In this document: piece by piece, positions 39,600-51,238 of the stretch
Layout of the letters: each line of letters starts with the position of its first letter
Position numbering within the stretch: the stretch's first letter is position 1
DNA from: Cololabis saira
Taxonomy: Eukaryota > Chordata > Actinopteri > Beloniformes > Belonidae
Reading direction: 5' to 3'
Length of the DNA stretch: 64,000 nt
NCBI RefSeq assembly: GCF_033807715.1
Contig: NC_084599.1
Span: 7,577,125-7,641,124 of the forward strand
Made by a program: the position numbers and the translations under genes
Notes under the pieces: generated by a model
The model's input: only the letters and a program-made list of their open reading frames with translations
Told to the model about the DNA's origin: nothing
Database searches by the model: none

Positions 39600-39838
39600 T
39601 TTTGCTGTTATAAATCTTTTTTTTTACTTGGTCTGAGGAAATGTTCTAATATTTTGAGATAGGATATTTGAGTTTTCTTAAGCTGTAAGCCATAATAAGC
39701 AATATTAAAATAATAAAAGGCTTGCAATATTTCAGTTAATTTTTAATGAATCCACAATGTATGACATTTTTGTTTTTTTAATTGCATTACAGAAAATAAA
39801 GAACTTTATCACAATATTCTAATTTTCTGAGACAGTCC
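39600..39838. mobile_element. Right half of a Tc1-type foldback MITE
   Basis: Ends ttctaattttctgagacagtcctg (39815-39838) after a phrase with gctgtaagccataata, characteristic of a fish palindromic MITE related to the one at 6199-6533. The left half is mostly missing. The end abuts a TG/TA array. Confidence 0.5.
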
Positions 39839-39952
<114 letters not shown>

Positions 39953-40393
39953 TGATATAACAAGAAAAGTATATTGTAATCATGTGATACTCTGTCATAC
40001 AAAGATTTAAAAAGACATTTTTCACGTCATTACGTCATACGGCTGGTTTTTCTCTTGCGTCAGTGAAGTATTTCCACGCAGGGGGAAACTTGCAATAGCA
40101 TTGACTAGCCAGCAGTTAGACTCAGAATAATTAATAAAAGGCTGAATAAATCAGTTATAATTAAATATTGCTCATTCTTGGATAATTAACGTTATTTCAC
40201 ACAAACTGTTCATTCTTAATGAATTATTAACATATTCCTATTAATCAATATTTTACATGTTTTTATGTTTATGTTAAAAAATATTTTATTGTAGTTTTTT
40301 TCAGCTGCGAAATGATCACCAATGTACAACTGAAACCATTTAGATGGTTATTATTTTACACAAACATGTTTAATGATGCAGAAGACGTCTTAA

Positions 40394-41447
40394 AGGGGAC
40401 CTATTATGAAAAACACGTTTTTTCTTGTTTTAACATATATAAAGTGGTCTCCCCTCACCCTGCCAGCACAGGGGAGACAAAATACCATGAATTTCTGCAA
40501 GCTCTCTGACCCCCGCCGGACAGAGTCCCCCAGTGTCACGTGGTTTTTTTTGAGCCGATTAAAATCTGCTCCCGTCGTGAGTCACGACGGGAGCAGATTT
40601 CCATAGGTTCAGCCTCCGCTGCTGAAACCACGCCCACAACCAGCTCTCTACGCCGGCTGGAGCGGTGCTTCCTTCAGCCACTCGGACGCGGCGCCGCGGC
40701 GGAGCGGATCCGGGTTAAATTATCCAGGTTCACGGGTGGTTTGGGAGCTGGGTCCTCGGGGATCTGTCCCAGGTCGGATCAGCTTCACCCTCCGAGATTT
40801 TCAGCCAAATCTGTCGGTTTGATCACCGGTAACGGGCGATGCGCACAGGATGCGCTCCGGAGCGATCTGTGCGCCCGCCGTGGGGTTGCCGCGCCAGCGT
40901 GCAGCATCCGCCGGGCAGATCCGGCGGAAATTCCGCTGGTCGGTCCCCGGGAGTCCCTGCTACTAGTCCGTCGGACTAAATTGTCCAGGTTCCCAGCCGC
41001 TTTGGGAGCAGGGATTTCTGGGGTACGTCCCAGGCTGGACCAGCTTCACCCTCCGAGATTTTCAGCTAAATCTGTCGGTTTGATCACCGGTAACAGGCGA
41101 TGCGCCCCGGAGCCATGCTTTTATTTTTTTAACAATAAAGTTGCCATTTGTGAAAATTCAGTGTTGTATTTATTTACAGGCTCGGGCTGCTCTGGCGGAG
41201 CGAGGTTTATTCTCCTCCCCTGCTACACGTCATTCAGGGAGCCAATCAGCACAGAGCCTCATTATCATACCCCCCCCCCCCCCTTCCCTTAGAATGGAGC
41301 ACAGAAAAAGAGGTTAGAAGCGGTAAAACTAGAGACAGGGCCCACAGGCTGGATTTATGATTTATGTAGAAAAAACAAGCTTTAGATTGTTTTTAAGACA
41401 TTCAAGGGCTGTTTAAAATATACATTAAATGCCACAATAGGTCTCCT
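40394..41447. mobile_element. TTAA-flanked MITE, copy 2
   Basis: Second copy of the 37255-38307 element, carried by the block duplication, not by an independent insertion, because the identity continues past the element on both sides. Confidence 0.75.
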
Positions 41448-41699
41448 TTAAATGTAACTTAAATGATGACCAACGTTTACTTACCTAACTGTTGTTTGAT
41501 CAGCGTGTTATCAGTCATTATCAACTATATGTGTTGTCCTTTATTATATATTTTATATTGTGCAAACTATATCTTTTTCAAGTTTGAAGAATGTCTTATC
41601 AAGTTATTACAATCAATTTTTCCACATCTGAACCATACAATATTATGTTCTAACATTACACGAGGGCCTGCAGAAGTGGTGGTGGAGGAGGCAGGGAAA

Positions 41700-42210
41700 C
41701 CTTATAGAGTTTAAAATCTTACTGCTGGTCTACAAAGACCTGAATGCACAATACACAATACATGGTTGATCTGTTAGTTCCTATGAAGCTCCCAGACCCC
41801 TGAGCTTCATCTGGATCTGTTAGTTCCTATGAAGCTCCCAGACCCCTGAGCTTCATCTGGATCTGGTTTGTTGTGGTTCCAGAACCAGAACCAAGCAAGG
41901 TTCAGCAGCGTTCAGTTATTCTGCTCCTCACCGGTGGAACAAACTTCCTGTAGACCTGAGGTCTGCTCCAACTGTAGATCCATTAGATCAGGATAAAAAC
42001 ATTACTGCTTAATTAAATACCTGCTGTATTCTACTGCCCTTACTTTTTAACAACTTGTGCTTTTTATTATTTTACCTCTTTTCTTATCATTTTATTTCAT
42101 TTATTTGTTATTTACTGTTTAATTGTGTCTTGCCGCTTTTCATGTTGATGTAAAGCACTTTGAATTACCTTGTGTATAATTATGCTATACAAATAAACTT
42201 GCCTTGCCTA
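41700..42210 (+). pseudogene. LINE 3' fragment, copy 2
   Basis: Identical second copy of 38560-39070, created by the block duplication. Confidence 0.55.
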
Positions 42211-42904
42211 ATCTTTTTCAAGAGGATGCAGTTTCAAAGTTTATTTAGACGGGACAATGCATATTAATGAACACTACATTAAGCAGTGTGAATACACTGG
42301 GTTTAGCAGAAAATGCTAGTTTCCACCCGCAGTCCCCACAAACAACCAGACACACTCACACCTACGGGCAATTTAGAATCATCAATTTACCTAGCATGCA
42401 TGTTTTTGGACTGTGGGAGGAAGCCGGAGTACCCGGAAAGAAGCAAGCAGGGGGGAAACTTGCAATAGCATTGACTAGCCAGCAGAGGGCAACATAACAC
42501 AAACTTGTTTTCCGCTCCATCCCAGCCGACCCCAATACATCCACAACCTCTCCTTATAACTTCATTATGTGGTGTCATGGCCTGCTCCATAAAACATATA
42601 CTTAAGGTTTCTTCATATAAGTCATTCATAAAATTAAGTTACTTTCCGAAGAACATAGTTTCAAATGGTAAAAGCTGCATTTTATTCCAAATTGGTGGGT
42701 TTTCTAGATTTCTGTCCGGCTGTACTCTGTTGCTAAGAACCATCATAAACCTGTAAAACTGAATTAATGATAAATAATTAAATAAATATAAATACTAGCT
42801 GATTTTGTGTCTGAGGACCTGCATGAATCCAGATACTGACGATGTTGTTGTTTTAGAGATACTACATCTGAATTAGCGAGGAAAAGGAGGAAACAACAGT
42901 ATTA

Positions 42905-43240
42905 TAACAGCAACACGGTTCCTGGTTCAACTCCCAGCAGGGGTTTTTCTGTGTGGCGTTTGCATGTCCCCCCCCCGGAGCTCTTGTGGGTTTTCTCCAG
43001 GCTTCCTCCCATCCTCCAGAACCATTTTACGTCAGGGTGAATGGTGATTTTAAACCGGCCGTACGAGTGAGCGCGTGTTATTTGTTTATATGTGACCCTG
43101 TGAGGGATTAGTGAGGGGTTCTGACCCAAACACAACCTGAACTGTATCAACGTGACTTTGATGTACCTTCTGGAGTATAACGTCGTTCCAATACACAACT
43201 GGGATCCTGTCCAGGACCAGAAACGCCACATTTACCAATG
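42905..43240 (+). mobile_element. Decayed SINE-like repeat, plus orientation
   Basis: Starts near the B box (ggttcctggttcaactccc) and follows the same consensus as 39186-39424 in the opposite orientation: tttctgtgtggcgtttgcatg, caggcttcctcccatcctcc, gtgaatggtgattttaa. Well diverged, so old. Confidence 0.6.
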
Positions 43241-43440
43241 AACTGGCTGTAAGGAATGTGCAATATTGAATTGCACAACTATGACTACGTTATTTAAATA
43301 ATTAATCCCATTGAACAGGTGCCTCAGACAACAATTTCCTAAATAAAATGCAAAAAGAAGAAAGTGTCTTAAAACAAAAATAAAAGGCCATGCTGAGCAA
43401 CTAGAGGCCTGTTTTCAGCTCTGAATAACAGTGATTACAA
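43241..43440. other. Short non-coding spacer
   Basis: Sequence between the SINE and the presumed end of the lrrc8d transcript; nothing recognised. Confidence 0.3.
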
Positions 43441-44120
43441 AGCTGCAGCATAGGAATACTTTTATTAAGGTAGCACATTTTAAAAACAGGCTTACAAAGG
43501 GCTGAGCATAAAAATAAAAGCACATTACACAATAAATAGATTTTTTACAAAAGTTACAACTACTTAAATGTGCCATTGTGATTTGACTGAAGATACGAAA
43601 CTAATCAAAACTCCATACTTCAGCAATGTTCGGGGAACAGCACAAGACGTGAGCGTGGAACCGATGTGTAAGAACATGCCATTACTTAAGGTCAGGTGTG
43701 TAGTGGTGGTACTTACTTATATAAAAGAGGAAAGTAAAAGTGTAATGTTGGTTTTAGTTGAACTAAAAATTTTAAACTGAAGATAATCAAAGTACTTCTA
43801 CAGTTTTCGGGAGCCATCCTCCTCAGATTGATGCTCTGTTCTTCACGACTGTTCGGGTGAAAGCTCTCCATAATTCACAGCTATAAAAGGGTTCTGTTAA
43901 ATGTTCCTTTGGACACATTATATTTGTGGACACAAAAGAGAAAAGACGGCAGTGTTTCGACAACTAGTATGTGCACATGAACTGAAAAAAAAATGGAAAA
44001 GAAAAGAAGAGCAACAAATCTAGACATGATGTACACTATGATGTAGTCGGTGGTTTAGGGAAGTGTTTGTGCCGAGCTGCAAAGTTGACCCACCGGGGAA
44101 CGAGAGGACGTTCCGTCGTG
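43441..44120 (-). other. lrrc8d: Probable lrrc8d 3' UTR with poly(A) signal
   Basis: This AT-rich, frame-poor sequence directly follows the lrrc8d stop. On the minus strand an AATAAA hexamer lies at 43466-43461. Cleavage near 43.44 kb would give a 3' UTR of roughly 680 bases. Other AT-rich stretches could also serve, so the exact end is a guess. Confidence 0.4.
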
Positions 44121-46670
44121 TTACCGTCCGTCACTCAGACATTTACACCCATTTGCAAACGAAACGCTAGCGTCCTGATTCATGCTCTCCTTGACCTCCA
44201 AGGGGAGCGAGTCAAAGAGGTGGTCCTCCACCAGCAGGCAGCCTCGACGGAGGAGGCCGCACTGGCCGAGCTGGGCCGGCAGACGATCCAGGCAGTTCCC
44301 CTTCATTTCCAGGTGCGTGAGCTGCAAGAGGTGGCCGATCTTCTCAGGGATGGAGGAGACACAGTTGTGGCTGAGACATAACGTTCTTATCTTGTTACAC
44401 TTGAACAGCTGCTTGGGGACCACTTCAACTTTGTTGCCCGTAATGACAAAGTGTTGGAGGTTCTGCAAGAAGCCCACCTCCGGAGGTATCACCGCGATGG
44501 AGTTGTGGCTAACATCGAGGTATCTCAGCTTAAGAAGGGTGAACAACGAGGAGGGCAGTGATTCCAGCTTGTTGTGTGAGAGATAGAGCGACTCCAGGTT
44601 TTTGACGTGGCTAATCGACAGCGGGATGATGATGATCTTATTGTACCAAAGTTTGAGACAGGTCAGTCTCTTGAGGTGCTGAAAACTGATGACCTCCTCT
44701 ATTGTACGAATATTGTTGGATTTGAGATCCAGTTCCTGCAGGTTGTTCAGACTGAAGATGGCATGAGGGATTCGCTCCAGCTCACAGTTGTGCAGCTCCA
44801 ACTCCCCGAGGTTGACCATCTTCTTCAGGCTGTTCAGCACCAGAAGCTTGGTGCCGTCGTTGTGGATGACCAGTTTGACCAGGTGTGGGGACAGGTCGGT
44901 GATGTTCGTCGGGACCTTGGTGAGGTTACTTTTGAGATGTAAAATCTTTAAGTGCCTAAGATCTCGGAGGGATTCAATCCCGATCATTTTGTTGTTTTCG
45001 GAGTTCAGGTTGCCAATCAAATACAACTCTCGCAAATTTTTCAACAAGTACACCCAGCTGGGAATCTCTGCAACATCTGTGAATTTGACGTGAAGGCACC
45101 GAAGGTGGTCGCAGAGAAAGATGAAAGCGGTCTGCTCAACTTTGGCAGGGCAGTGGTACAAGTGCAGCTCCTGGAGGCCAATCATCTGGGAGATCTTGGC
45201 CGTTATCCTGGCCTCCGGGATTAATTCTAACCTCAGGATTTCCAAGTCGGTGAGATCGAACACGGCGTCCGGCACTCCAGACAGCATGAAGAGATGGAGT
45301 TCCAACTTATCTTGGGGATTTCGCGTCACGTGCTGCCGCAGCTTCTCAAAGGTCCACTCGTGATTGAGGCTGATCTCGCGGAGTTTGTTCTCACTCACCT
45401 CGGACAGAAAAACCCCGAAGCGCTTGGAGTACAGCTGGTCGTACTGGTCGACCATGTGGAGCAGGAACGCAAAGTCATTCTTGACATCGGGAATGTCGCT
45501 GAAGCTGCTCTCCTCTCTGACTTTTTCGAAGGAATACTCTTTGAGCGGCCGCCGAAAAAGCCAGAACAATGTGTAGATGCAGATGACGCCGTAAGCGCAT
45601 ATGAGAGCAATGTAGCTGACGAGGAGTTTCTTCAACATGAAGGCCATGTTGTGCGTACAGTGGAATCTAGCATATCCCGTCAAATGCTTTATTTCAGGTT
45701 CACACACGTGATCGAAGTCTATCGATGCCACGAACGTCATGGTGTAGCACAGGATCAGAATGAACTTCACTGTTTTGATGACCGTCTGAATGGCGTAGAG
45801 TCGGTAGATCAAATCGCTATCTTCCACGTGGGCACGGAACTTCCGGACCTTTTCGAACAGGGCCTTCGCCTGCTCGCCATCCTTCTTGTCCAGTATGGTC
45901 ATGGAGGGGACTTCACTCACCAACTTCTCGGCAGAGAAGGCCAGCCCCGTCTTCGTCAGCATCGGGGCGGACTGGTTGGGGCTCCCTTCCTCACTGCACA
46001 TTGACAGGTGCTTCAGGAGAGAGGAGGCGCCGGCTATCCTCTGCTTGTTCTCCTCCGAGTCCTCGCACGCCGTCTCGGACAGCGCTTTGGTCGTCCAAGG
46101 TGATTCAAAACATTTTCCGAGTATGGAAACAAAATGTTCTACTTTTGAGCTCGTCTTAGGGTATTTAAACCAGAAGTTGCTGCTGACCATCAGTACAATA
46201 GTGTGAATTAGAGCGAGGTATGGGAAATACTTGGAATACCAAGGGAGAGCGACGTGATAGCACATCTGGTTGACGAAAACATACTGCTGGAAATCCAGCT
46301 TGGTTCTAACCCCCGTGGGCTGCGCTGGCACCAAAGCAGATGGCTGCGTGACCGTCGGGGGAGTGATTTCCAGAGGCCTCTTCGCCATCAGAGGAGCAGC
46401 CTGTTCCCCGACTGCACTCTCTTTGTTCCACAAACCCTCTGCAGGCTCTGGTGGATGTGTTCCCAGGAAGCCCTCAGCCCCCGCGGGAGTTTGCTCCAAG
46501 ATGGGAAGACAAACCACTTGGTCCTTGGTTAACTGCATGGTTCCAGAGAAGATGGCCAACATCAGCATCACAATTCCAAGATAGTCCATGAAGACGTCCC
46601 ACCATGGTTTCAGGATTTTATAAGTCGGCTGTATGTCGTTCAGAGAGGCTACCTCTGTGAGGGTGAACAT
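44121..46670 (-). CDS. lrrc8d: LRRC8D, volume-regulated anion channel subunit (complete coding exon)
   Basis: An 849-codon frame running from ATG to stop in one exon. LRRC8D is an accessory subunit of the plasma-membrane volume-regulated anion channel (VRAC). It assembles with LRRC8A and favours passage of uncharged and zwitterionic osmolytes and some drugs (family knowledge). Seen in the protein: the N-terminal pannexin-like half has four membrane segments near residues 24-46, 146-166, 297-317 and 345-372. Extracellular cysteines lie at 54, 137, 323 and 338. Leucine-rich repeats run from about 455 to 815. The pore-constriction residue is Phe127 (context LDFQQY), the LRRC8D state; LRRC8A has Arg and LRRC8C has Leu. 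The second half of extracellular loop 1 (about 57-120) is poorly conserved. Length is close to the human protein (about 858 aa from memory). The C terminus runs a few residues past the usual FANG ending. A splice acceptor sits 2 bases before the ATG, so the 5' UTR is mostly in another exon. Identification is very secure. Confidence 0.97.
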   Translation of the reverse strand: MFTLTEVASLNDIQPTYKILKPWWDVFMDYLGIVMLMLAIFSGTMQLTKDQVVCLPILEQTPAGAEGFLGTHPPEPAEGLWNKESAVGEQAAPLMAKRPLEITPPTVTQPSALVPAQPTGVRTKLDFQQYVFVNQMCYHVALPWYSKYFPYLALIHTIVLMVSSNFWFKYPKTSSKVEHFVSILGKCFESPWTTKALSETACEDSEENKQRIAGASSLLKHLSMCSEEGSPNQSAPMLTKTGLAFSAEKLVSEVPSMTILDKKDGEQAKALFEKVRKFRAHVEDSDLIYRLYAIQTVIKTVKFILILCYTMTFVASIDFDHVCEPEIKHLTGYARFHCTHNMAFMLKKLLVSYIALICAYGVICIYTLFWLFRRPLKEYSFEKVREESSFSDIPDVKNDFAFLLHMVDQYDQLYSKRFGVFLSEVSENKLREISLNHEWTFEKLRQHVTRNPQDKLELHLFMLSGVPDAVFDLTDLEILRLELIPEARITAKISQMIGLQELHLYHCPAKVEQTAFIFLCDHLRCLHVKFTDVAEIPSWVYLLKNLRELYLIGNLNSENNKMIGIESLRDLRHLKILHLKSNLTKVPTNITDLSPHLVKLVIHNDGTKLLVLNSLKKMVNLGELELHNCELERIPHAIFSLNNLQELDLKSNNIRTIEEVISFQHLKRLTCLKLWYNKIIIIPLSISHVKNLESLYLSHNKLESLPSSLFTLLKLRYLDVSHNSIAVIPPEVGFLQNLQHFVITGNKVEVVPKQLFKCNKIRTLCLSHNCVSSIPEKIGHLLQLTHLEMKGNCLDRLPAQLGQCGLLRRGCLLVEDHLFDSLPLEVKESMNQDASVSFANGCKCLSDGR

Positions 46671-46690
46671 CCCTGCAAAGGAGAAAAGGA
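46671..46690 (-). other. lrrc8d: Splice acceptor of the lrrc8d coding exon
   Basis: Read on the minus strand, a pyrimidine-rich tract (cttttctcctttgcag) ends in AG at 46674-46673. It is followed by GG and then the ATG at 46670. The coding exon therefore starts 2 bases before the initiator, and at least one non-coding exon must lie at higher coordinates. Confidence 0.8.
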
Positions 46691-47210
46691 AGTAACATCA
46701 TTTGCAGTGAATTGATAGAAAAACAGTAGGAGTAGGATTTTATAACACAAGAGGTTTCCAACTGTTTGTGTAAGTGCACTTGCCTGCTGGACTGTTTTCA
46801 TTTTATAAATATCGCCTCACCACATGACAGCTCATAAACATTTGGGCTGTTACAGATCGCTTGCTTTCTCATGCAGGATTTGGCTCCAGCAGCTGTGAGT
46901 TGCCTCATTGTTTCCTGTTATAATCCTGTCCGTGTTTACTTTCTATTGTATTAGAGGCAAAATAGCGAGCACTATTCAAATTTTGGGGCATGTGTGGCTG
47001 TTTGTCCATATGTGGCCTTGGGAAGGCCTGGGGACCCGTACAGGGTGTACCGCTGCTTTTTGCTTGGACAGAGCTGGGATATGCTCCAGCAGACAATATA
47101 TTAATCCCAGATATGTGCTTTCATGTGTTGCTATAGAGGCTACTTAAATACACCCAGATTAGCACAAAACATCTGCCCGAGAATGACTTGACATAAATGA
47201 CTTAATACAC
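46691..47210 (-). other. Presumed lrrc8d intron, unique part
   Basis: About 500 bases of ordinary AT-rich sequence upstream of the lrrc8d acceptor. No motif, repeat or frame stands out. Confidence 0.4.
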
Positions 47211-47213
47211 TAC

Positions 47214-48406
47214 GGGCCTGATTTACTAAAGGTTTGCGTGTGTAAAAACGTGTGCAAACTTGACAGCACCCGCAAACCAAAGTGCCAGCTGATCTACTAA
47301 CAGCGTGCAAAGACGACTGCGTCTCTGAAATGCGCAAAATTGCACACGCAATTCATTTAGTACTTTTGCCCTGATGAATAATCAATATGGGGCGTACCCG
47401 CCAGAAATCGCTAAATACTGGGAGGGGAAGATGCAAATTGGTCCATTTACCACGCGCAATGAGATTTACCAAGCCCGAAAGTTTTTGCGGGGATTGTGAT
47501 TGCGTCTGTATTTAATACGTTCGAAAGGAAAGTGCTAATCTCCACATGCAAAAGGAGAAATATTTTATTTGAATGTTAAATCGAGTATTATTCAGCAAAA
47601 GGTTGCCACAGGAGGCACATTCATTTTTTTATTTGTGATAATAAATAAATCACGTGTTTTCATGGAGAAAAAAGTGTTTCTTATTGTGCGCCTATACTTG
47701 TTCTGCAGTTGTCATACCCCGGTGTTGTGCCGTATTCAGCTCCCCTGCCGTGAAAATCACCCCCTCGTCTGACAAAAATGATATTCTCATTCCGTGTCAC
47801 GTTCTGTTTAGCGTCCAGTTTTGTGTTAATGATTGTTTAAATGCGCTCATGGATTCCACAATAGTCATACTTTCCCACAATCACAGTCACAGATAACAAA
47901 AATCGGTTAAATGGTTATTGATGTCATTAATTAATAGCCTGCTTACTGTGTTGTCTTCCATAATATTTGTAAATATATATAATATAAACTCCTAAGTATG
48001 TGTTTGTGTGAGTGTGTATATATACATATATTGAAGTGTCAGTGTGTTGTTTTTTTTCTTGGTCTACTTATCATAGAATATACGAGGGGGTGCTTTTCAC
48101 GGCAGGGGTGCTGAATACGGCAACAATTTGCCTCTTCCACTAATATCTCTAACTCCAACTCGTCAAATTTCATTTTGCGCTTGCGACTATATCCTGCTTT
48201 CCATCCACTCTCCATGGCGCAAAGTTTGCGCCGCAAACCGTAAGACGCGCAAGACCTCATTTAAATACTGAGGGTTGCACCTGTTATCAATTGCGCACGC
48301 AATCTTAGTTGATCACCCGCAAAACACACAACAACAGCACGCACAAACTTTTTCAGTGCACACGCAATTTAGTACTCTTTATTTAGGATCTTAGTAAATC
48401 GGGCCC
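47214..48406 (-). mobile_element. PIF-Harbinger-type element with Myb/SANT-like gene remnant, copy A
   Basis: Termini gggcctgatttactaa and, from the right, gggcccgatttactaa, flanked by TAC on both sides (47211-47213, 48407-48409). The 3-bp duplication fits Harbinger. On the minus strand a short frame starting at about 48217 (MESGWKAG, then RKRKMKFDELELEILVEEAN) is the start of a Myb/SANT-like DNA-binding protein, the second gene of Harbinger elements. It is cut by a nested insertion at 48121. Confidence 0.7.
47729..48121. mobile_element. Small DNA element nested in Harbinger copy A
   Basis: Terminal inverted repeats of about 35 bases start gccgtattcagc at both ends (47729 and, inverted, 48121). 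It splits the Myb/SANT-like frame at a point where copy B (51.2-52.1 kb) is continuous, so it is a later insertion. The exact duplication was not resolved. Confidence 0.6.
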
Positions 48407-48409
48407 TAC

Positions 48410-50260
48410 ATGTCTTCAAATTTCAGACGTTGGATCATAATACCTACCATAATACCTGTCAAGTCTCCCATTTTGGCCGGGAAACTACCGTATCTTACCC
48501 CTCTTTCCCAATGTCCCCCCGTATTAGTATTTTCCGGTAAAATTTCCCATTTTATACAGTAATATAATAATTTTTAAAAAGCATTCCTGTGTTTTTCTAA
48601 ACTGAATTGTCACTAGCCTCGTGAGAACTGCCATCTATGTAGCGTGGTTAGTGGCAACAACAGGAATAAATTCGGAACAACAGATCAGAGATGGATGTAA
48701 CGAGAGAGAAGGCTTTTCTGCCAAAAAAGTAAAAAAAAAAGTTATTTTCCTAAAGAGGAGCAGAATGGAGCACAGTTCCGCGTTCTGAAAGATTTGTAAC
48801 TGCGGTTTTAGAGTGTCTCACGGGGGAAGGACCGATGCCCGTCAGCAGCACCAGCGTGACTGGAGGCAGGGAAACATGCGTCCGTGTCATCAGTCATGAA
48901 CGCCAGAGCCACATGAGTGAAAATGACATTTAAAAATAAAATGTAAATGTTTCACTTGAAGACAAGCAATGTGTATATAAACTGAAAATATTTAAAATAG
49001 ATACATGTTCTTTAATTCCCTTTTGTGTCATTTAGGCTCTATTATAGGAATTACATACATAGGAATGTTCATAGCATTTCAGGGTCAACTAAGGTCGGCC
49101 TATCAGATTCTGAGCACATAATTGTAGTTTGTGAATGGTTGAAAGGTAGTTATTTTAAATTTCTTGTAAACCTGTCTTAAAATGTAAGAGATACCCCACT
49201 TACACAAAACGTTCAGGGAGCATTTCTTAAGGGTTCTAACGTTCCCAAAACGTTAAGGGAACCAACCAACTGAAACGTTCTCTTGTGGTTGCACTATACC
49301 TCCACACAACGTCCCTGTTTGGTTGTTTTTAGTTGTTCTGGGTGTGACATGTTTAAGTTTCAGGCCTAGCATATACAGTAATAGTTTGCAGTCACTTGAA
49401 AAATCACTAAAAATGGTTGCCTTATAAAATCTAATTAAAACCACCAGCATAGTAAGATAATACTATTCTTAGGCTGATATCAATTTTGCTCAAAACAATA
49501 GTTTTGTGCTTGATTTCAGTTTTGTAACCGTATGAAGTGAAAATGATTAAAACACAAATCTATCAATAAAACGAGTTTCTCAACTAAAAAGTTCACTTCT
49601 TCATTTCACAAGTGGTTCAATGTGTCTCAACCCCAGTAGGGGAAACACAATGTCTGGTTTGCTTTCAAAAGCACAGTTTCACGTAGGATTGAACAAACAA
49701 TAATAGTTTGTCAAAATATTTGTAAAATAAGAATGTGTTTCATTTATTCCTGTAGCCTGCCGTTGCCATTTTAAACTCACATTTACATTATTCAAGACTT
49801 CTGATTAGGTGGCAATGACATCCATGATAATGCATGTCTATTCATTCAAATACCATGTTAGATGCATTGTGTGACTGATTGCGCCTCTATCAGCTTTAGA
49901 AACTGGTGAACTAGACATAATCCAACCCCTGAAATTGAAAGTCTTAAAAACGTTCTAAAAAACGTGAAATCAAAACAGCAACTCATTTCATACATGTTCT
50001 CTGTAAACTGACGTTGGACATCATCAGAAGGCACATTTTGGTCGCATTTCTGTGTTTTTCCCATATAGGCTCAAACCATGATGCAGTCTGCTCCATCAAA
50101 TAAGGATGTGTAATGTCACACAGCATTACACTTTTAAACAGTAAATTAAAAAACAAACTATCAAATGTTAAAGTACAAGAAAGACTAAAAAAAGACTTGG
50201 ATCACAGAGAGAGCAACACACTCATTTTAGTTTGAAATTACGCTCTAAAATGCTGATTGG
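48410..50260. other. Presumed lrrc8d intron with unclassified repeat pieces
   Basis: 48455-48560 carries a phrase (cctgtcaagtctcccatttt) like a fish DNA-element terminus. 49195-49330 is an AACGTT-rich repeat piece also seen near 53055-53190. The rest is AT-rich and unremarkable. Confidence 0.3.
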
Positions 50261-50341
50261 TCAGAATGCCTGATATCGAAGCACGCAACGCAATACGGGC
50301 ATTGGTGATTGGCTGGAAGAAATACTGGAGACTGGATAAGT

Positions 50342-50506
50342 CTACGTAGAACCAGGTAAACTGCTCGCTATCGGGAAGATTTGGAGACGACTGTGTTCAT
50401 TCCTCGCGGCCCCATCTAGCTCTCTCTGGATATTTTCCTCAGCCAGCAGGTTTAAGAAGGTCTCCACCTCAGAATTTGACCACGGAACAGATTTCTGTGC
50501 TGTCAT
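50342..50506 (-). pseudogene. N-terminus of a Myb/SANT-like transposon protein
   Basis: A 54-codon frame starts MTAQKSVPWSNSEVETFLNL and continues LAEENIQRELDGAARNEH before the frame is lost. WSNSEVETFL...EENIQRELDGA is the opening of a trihelix/SANT-like DNA-binding domain found in fish DNA transposons of Harbinger type. The C-terminal half of the domain is replaced by unrelated residues after a deletion. The region up to 50760, ending gtactagtggaaaagcacca, resembles the element's 5' leader and terminus. Confidence 0.6.
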
Positions 50507-50760
50507 TGTTCTTCAAAAAAATGAATAAGAAGCCGCGAGTCGCTCTTGAAATGATGTCACATCCTTACTCAGACGTCTGACTCCAACCCCCCGACCAATC
50601 GGTGGCCTGTAGTGTGATGATGTCAGATACAGCCGACTCAGAACCTCAGCAGAATAGATACAGAAAGAGTATCTACTCGGCACGTTAGACCCCTAGTGGA
50701 AAAGCGCAAAACAGAGGCGAGTCCAGTCGGGCTGAGTAGGTACTAGTGGAAAAGCACCAT
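50507..50760 (-). mobile_element. 5' leader and terminus of the Myb/SANT-bearing element
   Basis: Read inward from 50760 it begins ggtgcttttccactagtacc and repeats gcgcttttccactag about 50 bases on, typical of a widespread fish DNA-transposon end. The other end of the element was not located, so the copy is truncated. Confidence 0.5.
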
Positions 50761-51238
50761 AAGAAATACAATTGCATTAATTTAAATCGTTATAACTGAA
50801 CTCACTTCTCTTACAAAATGAGATTGTATAAGCTCTCCACCTTGTTCTAGATCTCTTGTATTTCTGTTTTTACAGCAACTTGTCCTGGCATTGCTTCAAG
50901 GGTTGACTGCAGGTTCTGCAGTCGGTTGTATGCTGGTGACAACCAACAATGTCCTGAAGGAGTAAAGCCTGAAAAGCTTTCTTTGCAGGAAGGAAAATAA
51001 AGCTTTCAGGACCTGACACTCTGCAAGGTTCTAACAGGCAGGTGTTTTTTTTGTTGTTCATACCAGTATTATGCTTGGAGGTTTTAATTTGACTTGTCAT
51101 TTTTATACGTGTTTTCTACTCTAGCTGTGGCCCAGAAGAACCTGATTGGGCAAGCACTTAAGTTTGCCCCACACAGACTGTAAATTAAAATTCTTCTGAG
51201 ATGTTCATCACAAAACAGGCTTGTTAGTAAGGCACTTT
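50761..51238. other. Presumed lrrc8d intron, nothing recognised
   Basis: Unique AT-rich sequence between two transposon remnants. Confidence 0.3.

Larger units (their letters stand above)
40113..42449 (+). repeat. 2.34-kb duplicated block, copy 2, with 35-bp flanking direct repeat
   Basis: Near-identical to 36974-39309. The 35-base sequence beginning gggggaaacttgcaatag stands directly before the block (40081-40115) and again directly after it (42451-42485). Three-base overlaps (CAG at the left junction, GCA at the right) mark both joints. Confidence 0.95.

Noticed and set aside
45294..46004. 236-codon plus-strand frame and other frames across 44.1-46.6 kb
   Set aside because: Antisense shadows of the lrrc8d coding exon.
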